Source: Nitrospiraceae bacterium
Lineage (GTDB): Bacteria; Nitrospirota; Nitrospiria; Nitrospirales; Nitrospiraceae
Assembly (NCBI GenBank): GCA_014379455.1
Contig: JACMLT010000011.1
Location: 1-35,492 of the forward strand
Direction: 5' to 3'
DNA length: 35,492 bases
Positions 27,962 through 35,492 of this stretch are shown here, one piece after another. The position numbers and the translations under genes were made by a program. Each line of letters starts with the position of its first letter. Within the stretch, counting starts at the first letter, position 1. Below the pieces are notes generated by a model that worked only from the letters and a program-made list of their open reading frames with translations, made no database searches and was not told the origin of the DNA.

Positions 27962-30097
27962 TTACGCCCGGGGTTTCCAGTGATTCAAAAACCAATCCTG
28001 AGAATTCACGGCTGTAGCACCATCTACGGGTTGCATGCGTTTATACATCCCGTCAGCGAGTAACCGTCTTGCTTGCACATTGTCCCGCAGCCCGACACCG
28101 AGAATGTCATTGACGATGACCTCGCGCCAGCGAGGGTCTTCCACAGGGAAAATCACTTCCACCCTGTGATCCAGGTTGCGCGGCATCAGATCAGCGCTCC
28201 CAATCAACACCTCGTTCTGCCCACCGTGACGAAAGTAGTAGATCCGCGCATGTTCCAGAAAACGCCCAACTACCGAGGTGACGGTGATGGTCTCGCTGAG
28301 CCCCGGGACACCCGGCCGCAGACAACAAATACCCCGCACCTGAAGATCAATCCGGACTCCGGCTTGCGCCGCTCGGTACAGGGCCTGAATGCACCGCGTA
28401 TCTACCAACGAGTTCATCTTGAAGGCGATATATCCATCATCGTGCTCGCGGTGGCGGCACGTCTCGCGCTCGATCCGATCAAGCAGTTGTTGCCTGAGCG
28501 TTGTCGGTGCAACGAGGAGCTTAGAGTAGGAGTTCTTGCGGGAGTACCCGGTCAGTGAGTTGAACAGATCGGAGACATCGCGGCTAATGGCGGGATCGCA
28601 CGTGAAATAACTCAAATCGGTATAGATACGACTGGTGACAACGTTATAATTTCCGGTGCCGAGATGGACATAGCGACGAATTCCCTCCGGTTCGCGCCGG
28701 ACGATGAGACAGACCTTCGCATGCGTCTTGAGTCCTTGCACACCATACACAACATGCACGCCTTCATCTTCAAGTTTCCGGGCCCATTCAATGTTGTTCT
28801 CTTCATCGAATCGAGCTTTGAGCTCAATTAACACCGCAACTTGCTTGCCGTTGACGCGAGCTGCCATCAGCGCATCGACAATAGGTGAATTCGGATTGAC
28901 GCGATACAGGGTCTGTTTAATGGCGAGGACGTCTGGATCGTGTGCGGCTTCCCGTAGAAACTCCACGACCGGCATGAAGCTGTCATAGGGATGATACAAC
29001 AGCACATCTTGTTGACGGATGGCAGCCAAGAGGCTGCCCAATTTGTTGAAGCAGGACGGGACGGCCGGAAAAAATGGCGGGTCCTTCAGATCTGGACGAT
29101 CGAGAGCGTACAGTTCACGAATCCCAGCCATGCCGATCGGACCGTGACCTGCGTAGACGAGATACGGCGGTAGCTGAAGATTTCGTGTCAGAATCTCGCG
29201 AATATGACCCGGTGTCGCCGCATCCAGCTCCAATCGAACGGCTGACGTGAAATGCCGCTGATCGAGCTGCTCCTCCACCGCCGCAATCAGATCGGATGCT
29301 TCGTCTTCCTCGATGGCGACATCGGCATCTCGCGTCACACGGAATGGGTATGTTGCCACCACCTCCAGGCCGGGGAAGAGGCTGCCCAGGTTATCCGCAA
29401 TGACCTCCTCCAGCCAGACAAATTGCTGCACTTTGCCCGCCCCGCCCAATCCCATCTGGTGCAGGGCGACATCTTCGTCGGTGCGGATGGGAACCAGTCG
29501 GGGAAAGACATCCGGCACTTTCACGCGCGCGAAACAGTCGCCGCGTTCGGGGTCCTTCACCATCACGGCAAGATTAAAGCTCAGACTCGAGATATGCGGA
29601 AAGGGATGAGTCGGGTCAAAGGCTAGCGGTGTCAGCGTGGGAAAGATCTCGCGCTGAAAGTACTGTCGTAGTGCCTCTCTCTCCCTCTGGGCCAGCTCCG
29701 CATACTGCAGAACACAAATGCCTGCCTCTCGTAGCCCGAGCAAGACGTCCTGCTTCCAGCACCGGTCGTATCGTTCATAGTGGGCGATCAACTCTCGGTT
29801 GATCGCCCCTATCTGCTCAGATGGTGTCATCCCATCGGGCGTTGTTCCGACGAACCCGCTAGCCACCTGACGGTGGAGACCGGACACGCGAATCATGAAA
29901 AATTCATCCAGATTCGTGGCGAAGATCGCCAAAAACTTCACGCGTTCCAAGAGGGGGTGCCGCTTGTCCTCGGCTTCTTCCAGGACCCGCTGATTGAATT
30001 GCAGCCAGCTGAGCTCACGATTCAGGAGATGGTGCGACTCATCAAGAACCTCCGATGGCTCGGCGGCGGGCTGTTGATCTGCAGAATGATTGCTCAT
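27962..30097 (-). CDS. ppk1: Polyphosphate kinase 1
   Basis: LLNRELSWLQFNQRVLEEAEDKRHPLLERVKFLAIFATNLDEFFMIRVSGL...LLYHPYDSFMPVVEFL...VAVLIELKARFDEENNIEWARKLE...HLGTGNYN; RBS TAGGAGCCTCC before the internal ATG. Confidence 0.95.
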   Translation of the reverse strand: MSNHSADQQPAAEPSEVLDESHHLLNRELSWLQFNQRVLEEAEDKRHPLLERVKFLAIFATNLDEFFMIRVSGLHRQVASGFVGTTPDGMTPSEQIGAINRELIAHYERYDRCWKQDVLLGLREAGICVLQYAELAQREREALRQYFQREIFPTLTPLAFDPTHPFPHISSLSFNLAVMVKDPERGDCFARVKVPDVFPRLVPIRTDEDVALHQMGLGGAGKVQQFVWLEEVIADNLGSLFPGLEVVATYPFRVTRDADVAIEEDEASDLIAAVEEQLDQRHFTSAVRLELDAATPGHIREILTRNLQLPPYLVYAGHGPIGMAGIRELYALDRPDLKDPPFFPAVPSCFNKLGSLLAAIRQQDVLLYHPYDSFMPVVEFLREAAHDPDVLAIKQTLYRVNPNSPIVDALMAARVNGKQVAVLIELKARFDEENNIEWARKLEDEGVHVVYGVQGLKTHAKVCLIVRREPEGIRRYVHLGTGNYNVVTSRIYTDLSYFTCDPAISRDVSDLFNSLTGYSRKNSYSKLLVAPTTLRQQLLDRIERETCRHREHDDGYIAFKMNSLVDTRCIQALYRAAQAGVRIDLQVRGICCLRPGVPGLSETITVTSVVGRFLEHARIYYFRHGGQNEVLIGSADLMPRNLDHRVEVIFPVEDPRWREVIVNDILGVGLRDNVQARRLLADGMYKRMQPVDGATAVNSQDWFLNHWKPRA

Positions 30098-30320
30098 GGA
30101 GGCTCCTACAAGAATTGCGGCACCCCACTTTGTCCATGCGCTGCAGCGCTTCGGAGACCAGATATATATCGTTCCTGATATTACCTTTTCTGTCTTCCGG
30201 CAGCATGGCGTACGAATCATAGCGGGACACTTCCTGGAAAATCTCCCCAGTCAAGTCCGCCTGACTTCCATGGACGTTGGGATACTAGCGTAAGGGAGAT
30301 GTCGGGGAGATTTCGGCGGT

Positions 30321-30337
30321 GTTACAAGTGAGTTAAC
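30321..30337. promoter_or_regulatory. 11-bp-phased hexamer pair GTTACA-N5-GTTAAC
   Basis: GTTACAAGTGAGTTAAC, upstream of the ppk1 region. Confidence 0.35.
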
Positions 30338-30456
30338 AAGTATAGGGTGTGGACTTTCTAAAGCTTTCTTGGGCTTGATTCGAGCCTGAAAGCAGGCGAT
30401 GAGTTTTTTTACACCCGTATCACGGAATCACGGATTATCACATCGGAAACCTTGGG

Positions 30457-30594
30457 CTAATCTCCTGCTGACCGCGGTCGCTCACTCCATCGGCCAGGTC
30501 TCAGTATTGTGCTGAGCCCGATCATGCCGATGATGATCAAGAAAAAGACGAAAGACACCATGAGGAAAAACGTACTGCGTAGTCCCGTAATCAT
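30457..30594 (-). CDS. 45-aa hydrophobic single-TM microprotein
   Basis: MITGLRSTFFLMVSFVFFLIIIGMIGLSTILRPGRWSERPRSAGD*; upstream AAAGGGGGTGGGTCATC-ATG. Confidence 0.5.
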   Translation of the reverse strand: MITGLRSTFFLMVSFVFFLIIIGMIGLSTILRPGRWSERPRSAGD

Positions 30595-30795
30595 GATGAC
30601 CCACCCCCTTTGCGCTCAGGAAACACCCTGAACCAAGAGAACCCGTACTACCTTCGATCACTGCCACATTCCGCTGACTCGTCCTGCAGAGCTTCCCCAC
30701 TCGACTCAAGCCTGATGCGGGTGGACGTAATGACGATTCCGATCCACGCGCCAAACATAACGGAGGAATTCTACCTCGACTCAGATCACTATATC

Positions 30796-30823
30796 GTTTC
30801 AGGTTGGTTACGAATCTGTAACA
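30796..30823. promoter_or_regulatory. 11-bp-phased hexamer triplet GTTTCA-N5-GTTACG-N5-GTAACA
   Basis: GTTTCAGGTTGGTTACGAATCTGTAACA; TATCTT 11 bp downstream on + strand. Confidence 0.35.
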
Positions 30824-31498
30824 TTTTGCTCTCGTATCTTGTCGATAGTCTGGCCGTTTTGGGGATTCCACGGAGCGAGAGGCACCTGGTTCGAGGAGGC
30901 GCTCGGGGCGCGAGGGAAGGTTCATCGACTACTATCAACGGGGGACTCGTGGGATTCGGCCCTCTGCCTGGCGAGTACACTTCGACACCGCTAGACATTC
31001 ACGAGCGGATCACGCAAGTGGGCTATGAGGACGGTCGGATCATCAATCATTACAACCAGCCGCCTGGCATTCGTGAACGAGACAAATTCGAGTGTTAGTT
31101 CCAGGCAACCCCCTACGCGACTTAACAGAACTCCACGTGCCTGGTGCGAAAGCTGAACATGAGTTCCTGGGGCTCGCACGACCAGCGGCAAAGAAATATC
31201 GTGCACTACACGCCCAGTGAGCCCATTACAATCGACCAATGGCGAAGTAATCACATTGTACGAGAGCACATAGTGTGCATGCAGGTTTCTCCAACGATGC
31301 GCGACGAAATTTTGTTTGCCCACCCTGTCACATGCGATGTCTCGGCAGTAGAAATCGAAAGGCTCATTCCTGACTAATCGTTGGAACGGCACCAACCGCC
31401 GATTACGCTCCCCCTCATGCAGCAAGTCATCGGTGCGGAGGGAATCAGATTATAAATAGTGACGGGCGGTTAGAGGAGCCGGGACGGTCTCTGTCTCG

Positions 31499-33358
31499 TC
31501 AGGGCGCAGGTTGAACAAGAGACTGAATCTGATCTCGGAGAATTGTGTCGAGCTTGATCCGAGATTGTTCATGCATGCGCCCCAACTCTCCTCTGATGAG
31601 GATTGGATCGTCAAAGGTTCGATCTGAGGGCGCGATCGGGGCGAGAGGAAACATGGTCAGCGATGATCGCTTGGCAGCTGGTTTAGACTTCCAGGGATTG
31701 TAAAGCGGATCGCCGACTAGCACCATGCGCCAGCTGATCCATCGACTGGTTACATAATAGGCTTCGACGAGCGAATACTGGCCGGTCATCAACAACGCCA
31801 CGAACTCCCGTGGCTCTGGAAATGCGTCCAGATAGGGTTCGCCGATGGAGCCGAGCGTCGCGGTAATCCCCCGCTCCAACGCATTCTTGCACCAGCCTGA
31901 CTCTGAAGCGCGGTGGAGACTCACCGCTTCCGCGGAAGCCATGTGATAGCCAATGGCGCCGGGCCGAAACGTAAACGCGTCCTCGTATTGCCTGAGCTGA
32001 TACCAACCTACATAGAGCGCGACGTCCGGCGCTTCGCCAGGACGATGAAATCGAATCTCGGTGTTCTCCAATTTCGATCGGTAGGTCGTGTGCTGTGTGA
32101 GGAAGCTATTCAAGTCACGCAAGCTCTGATCGTAGCGGCCATAGGTATCCGATTGATCTTTGACCGGAAGACCTCGAGCATCTAGATAGACCGTCCCGGC
32201 AAGTCCTTGTTGCTCCCCCTCTTTCGCCCGATCGACTAGGCGGGAGGCTAGATCGGCAGTCGGCGCATCGAGCCGACTCACCATCAGGATAGGGATTTCT
32301 CGGCGAGGCCTTCCTGCAGTCTGCTTGAACGCATGATGGAACGGATTGGGACGGCGCCAGACGGCTCCATACTGGCCTCGATCCCACCAGAGCAAGCTCA
32401 ACTCGCTGTCCACGCTCGCGTCGGAAAATTCATCCGATACGCGTTCCAACTCCAGAGCCGCCAGACCGAACACCCCATAGGCCCCATAGACCTGCCAGAC
32501 CTGTTGATACAGTTCAGCTCGCCGGTTGCGGATCGGCAGTTCCAACGACCCCAGCAATAGTTGCAATCCCTCCAATTGTTCAGCCCGAACCATTGCATTT
32601 TCACCACCAGCTGAAACCTGTCCATCCCGAGGGAGATCATAATGCAATTGCGCGAGGCCGGCCAGCCCTTGATGGTCCCGGACCACAGCGTCCAACTGCG
32701 CAGACCATTGGTGGCGGGTCGGTAGCTTCAGCTGCGTGACCCGCTTCATGGACTCCTGAACCGCCTCTTCGACTCGCAGCAAGAACGCCACGTGACGTTC
32801 ATGCGCCACAACGCCTTGTTCCTCCTTCGTGAGCGGGGCCGGCTTGGAACCAGACTGCACAGCGATGTCTCGAACCCGTCGCTCGATGTCCACCAACTGC
32901 AACCTTGCGGCACCGAGTCTGTCGCTCGCATCACGCTGCCAGCGCTGTTCTTCTGCCGTGAACTTCGGCGGCGCGACTCGGAGAGGCACGCCATAGACCG
33001 TCACCAGCACACGAATGGATTGCTGGATTCGATGGTCCTGCAACGCCTGCCGAAGCGGCATGACCAATCGACGATCATAGTCCTCCCGGCTCATCGTGTC
33101 GTCCAGCGGAAGATCCAATTTGGCAATCTGTTGCACGGGGACTCCCCGGCTGGTCGCATAATGTTCCGCGACCATCAGACTCTCCCGACTGTTGGCATTA
33201 GCAACGATCATCACCTGATTGGCCGAGAGTTCGGCTTGGGCTGGGAAAGCGTTCCCCATGAAGGTGGTAACGAAGAGAACTAACCCCGTGATCGCCAGTC
33301 GAACGGGCAGGAAAAATGTGGTTCGCTCCACATGGAGAAAACATTTTGCCAATACCAT
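31499..33358 (-). CDS. TIGR03790-family-like exported protein (ORF open to 33628)
   Basis: Signal LAITGLVLFVTTFMGNAFPAQA then ELSANQVMIVANANSRESLMVAEHYATSRGVPVQQIAKLDLPLDDTMSREDYDRRLVMPLRQAL...VRVLVTVYGVPLRV-like block. Confidence 0.75.
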   Translation of the reverse strand: MVLAKCFLHVERTTFFLPVRLAITGLVLFVTTFMGNAFPAQAELSANQVMIVANANSRESLMVAEHYATSRGVPVQQIAKLDLPLDDTMSREDYDRRLVMPLRQALQDHRIQQSIRVLVTVYGVPLRVAPPKFTAEEQRWQRDASDRLGAARLQLVDIERRVRDIAVQSGSKPAPLTKEEQGVVAHERHVAFLLRVEEAVQESMKRVTQLKLPTRHQWSAQLDAVVRDHQGLAGLAQLHYDLPRDGQVSAGGENAMVRAEQLEGLQLLLGSLELPIRNRRAELYQQVWQVYGAYGVFGLAALELERVSDEFSDASVDSELSLLWWDRGQYGAVWRRPNPFHHAFKQTAGRPRREIPILMVSRLDAPTADLASRLVDRAKEGEQQGLAGTVYLDARGLPVKDQSDTYGRYDQSLRDLNSFLTQHTTYRSKLENTEIRFHRPGEAPDVALYVGWYQLRQYEDAFTFRPGAIGYHMASAEAVSLHRASESGWCKNALERGITATLGSIGEPYLDAFPEPREFVALLMTGQYSLVEAYYVTSRWISWRMVLVGDPLYNPWKSKPAAKRSSLTMFPLAPIAPSDRTFDDPILIRGELGRMHEQSRIKLDTILRDQIQSLVQPAP

Positions 33359-33665
33359 CATGTGCGGCCTGAGAGATCTATCGCGCATGAACAAGACACG
33401 GTAGCTGTTGTCGAGCCCCATCAATACCCGATCATCTAATTCCTTGTACGCCAGACACAGCTGATCGCACAACACAACCGCCGGCAGAGTACCAAATCTC
33501 CGAGGAATGAGGGAGCGCGTCCCCATCCAATTTCGAGTGCGGTGTGAGCGCCAGCCATCAGGCCAAGACCTCCCATCACCGGTGTCATCTGTCCTTGGAG
33601 AAGTAGGGTGACTGACGCCGTTCTTCATGTCATGCAGCGAGGTCGCCCCAGTAGTCGGCCTTCAG

Positions 33666-33704
33666 TGTAACTCAATGTTAACTTTCCTGTGATCTAGCTC
33701 TAAC
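33666..33704. promoter_or_regulatory. Four 11-bp-phased hexamers in a divergent promoter (Pho-box-like)
   Basis: TGTAAC(33666) TCAAT GTTAAC(33677) TTTCC TGTGAT(33688) CTAGC TCTAAC(33699), then CATAGT at 33715-33720. Confidence 0.45.
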
Positions 33705-33767
33705 ACGATTCAGCCATAGTGATTGTCTGCGTCGGGCAGATCACGTTGATGCAACCCGGAGGGACAC

Positions 33768-35411
33768 ATGAAGTTCGAACAGGCAATCGTCGGAATAGGA
33801 TTACTCAGCGTGATGGGACTGCCGATGTCCGTGGAGGCATCGGACTCGAAGTCCATCACCCTGAAACAGATCGGTCGATACAGCGCGGGGGCCAGCACCG
33901 TCCCCAATGAGCCGCGGACCGAAATCGCCGCCTATGATCCGGCGTCCAAGCGGTTGTTCAGCATCAATCTCAATCTTCGCCAACTGGATGTGCTCGATCT
34001 CAGCAACCCCGAGTCACAGGTCTTGGCTCCAGTCCAGACCGTTCCGCTCGGCGGCAAACCCAATAGCGTGGCCATCCGAGACGGCATCATTGCCGTCGCC
34101 GTCGAGGGAACGCAGAAAACGGACCCCGGGACGGTGAAGTTCTTCAACACCAGCGGTGCATTGCTCAATACCCTCACGGTCGGAGCCCTGCCCGATATGC
34201 TGGTCTTCTCGCCGAACGGCAAGTGGCTCCTCGTCGCGAACGAAGGAGAACCCAGCAGCTATAACAACAACCCGGTCCCCTCCGTGGACCCTGAAGGCTC
34301 GGTCAGTATCATCGAGATGCGGCGAGATGTCGCCAGCCTCACACAGCTCAACGTCCGAACCGCGACGTTCAGCCTTGCCATTCCACAGGAGAACGGCTCC
34401 AGCATCCGGGTCTACGGCCCCAACGCGACATTTGCGCAGGACATTGAGCCGGAGTACATCACTGTATCTCACAATTCCAAGACCGCCTGGGTGACCCTGC
34501 AGGAAAACAACGCGATCGGCATCCTGGATATCCCCTCCGCCACCTTCAGCAAGATCGTTGGTCTCGGGTTCAAAGACCACTCCGTGAGCGGCAACGGATT
34601 CGATGCCAGCGACCGGGACACCGCAGTCGATAACGGCATCAACATTAAAAATTGGCCTGTCTTCGGCATGTACGAACCGGATGCCATCGCCTCCTATCGT
34701 GTCAAGGGAGAAACCTATCTCGTCACGGCCAATGAAGGCGACACGCGCGACTATCCCCCGGGCTTTACCGAAGAAGTGCGAGCCGGAGCAGGCTCCTATG
34801 TGTTCGACCCAGCCGTATTTCTTTCTCCATTCGATCCCACCACACTCAAAAATAACGCGAATCTCGGCCGGCTGACGGTAACGAATGCCACCGGCGCCAA
34901 GGAACTCGATGCCGATACGGATTTCGAACGCATCTACGTACCGGGCGGCCGCTCTTTCTCCATTCGCCGCGCGAACGGCACACTGGTATACGACAGCGGC
35001 GACGACATCGAGCAACGCACGGCGGCACTGCTTCCCGATCTGTTTAATTCGCAAGGGGACAGCGCCACCTTCGATACTAGAAGCGACAACAAAGGCCCAG
35101 AACCGGAGGGCGTCGCGATTGGGAAAGTCTCTGGCAGAACCTACGCCTTCATCGGCCTTGAGCGAATCGGGGGTGTAATGGTCTACGACATCTCCAAGCC
35201 GGCCGAGCCAAGGTTTACTACCTATATCAATACCGCACCGACCGACCTGTCCCCGGAAGGACTCTTCTTCATCAAGAAGAAGGACAGCCCCAACGGCAGG
35301 TCTCTCTTGGTCGTGTCTCACGAAATCAGCAATACCGTCACCATCTTCGAGATCGTGAGAGATCCACAGGATGAAGACGGTGAGGACAGCGAGGACGACG
35401 ATGGGGAGTAG
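33768..35411 (+). CDS. Choice-of-anchor-I-like beta-propeller protein, exported
   Basis: Signal peptide; YSAGASTVPNEPRTEIAAYDPASKRLFSIN...PEGSVSIIEM...EPEYITVSHNSKTAWVTLQENNAIGILDI...YEPDAIASYRVKGETYLVTANEGDTRDY...SPEGLFFI; RBS CGGAGG. Confidence 0.85.
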   Translation: MKFEQAIVGIGLLSVMGLPMSVEASDSKSITLKQIGRYSAGASTVPNEPRTEIAAYDPASKRLFSINLNLRQLDVLDLSNPESQVLAPVQTVPLGGKPNSVAIRDGIIAVAVEGTQKTDPGTVKFFNTSGALLNTLTVGALPDMLVFSPNGKWLLVANEGEPSSYNNNPVPSVDPEGSVSIIEMRRDVASLTQLNVRTATFSLAIPQENGSSIRVYGPNATFAQDIEPEYITVSHNSKTAWVTLQENNAIGILDIPSATFSKIVGLGFKDHSVSGNGFDASDRDTAVDNGINIKNWPVFGMYEPDAIASYRVKGETYLVTANEGDTRDYPPGFTEEVRAGAGSYVFDPAVFLSPFDPTTLKNNANLGRLTVTNATGAKELDADTDFERIYVPGGRSFSIRRANGTLVYDSGDDIEQRTAALLPDLFNSQGDSATFDTRSDNKGPEPEGVAIGKVSGRTYAFIGLERIGGVMVYDISKPAEPRFTTYINTAPTDLSPEGLFFIKKKDSPNGRSLLVVSHEISNTVTIFEIVRDPQDEDGEDSEDDDGE

Positions 35412-35492
35412 GATGAAGAAGGCGAAGCGCATTTTGGCGGTGGCCACCAATTCAGCGATCAACTGGGCTTGAATCCGGCAGTTTTCTCGTCC

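Noticed and set aside
30610-31425. ORFs in the 30.6-31.4 kb region
   Set aside because: No RBS, no recognisable motifs, irregular composition; treated as intergenic.
34014-35462. 482-aa minus-strand ORF
   Set aside because: Fully antisense to the well-supported choice-of-anchor-I-like gene; composition is a shadow of the sense codons.
1-35492. CRISPR arrays, rRNA, complete tRNA genes
   Set aside because: No regularly spaced short repeats, no rRNA-like conserved segments and only 3'-half tRNA fragments were seen.

Overview
The window looks like a Nitrospira-type chromosome: it carries a periplasmic chlorite dismutase plus several small proteins of the kind seen in that lineage (taxonomy is inference). 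The left part (~1-9 kb) is a graveyard of mobile DNA. It holds an internally deleted IS110-type transposase, a 5'-truncated tyrosine-integrase tail next to a tRNA-Lys(CTT) 3'-half, a second copy of the same ~190-bp tRNA-fragment repeat ~4.5 kb away, two Fic-domain genes that each carry one apparent lesion, an IS3-type OrfA remnant and a deleted PilZ duplicate. The middle (~8-20 kb) has a SmbP-like protein, a soluble coiled-coil histidine kinase, a PilZ protein, an MFS-type transporter, a tightly coupled arsR-arsI-arsC operon, an OmpR/PhoB-type regulator, chlorite dismutase, a DksA/TraR-like zinc finger and a polysaccharide deacetylase. The right part (~20-35 kb) is phosphate-flavoured: PhoX-family protein, DUF155-like protein, PhoU, a CorA-like protein and Ppk1, followed by a TIGR03790-like protein divergent from a choice-of-anchor-I-like protein. 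The most interesting unexplained signals are (i) the recurring tRNA-3'-half repeat, with decayed relatives at ~8.7 and ~15.6 kb; (ii) 11-bp-phased TGTAAC/GTTAAC/GTTACA hexamer arrays in several intergenic regions, which resemble Pho boxes; (iii) an operator-like repeat overlapping a near-consensus promoter upstream of Fic; and (iv) two unannotated, RBS-preceded hydrophobic microproteins. No rRNA, complete tRNA or CRISPR array was seen.
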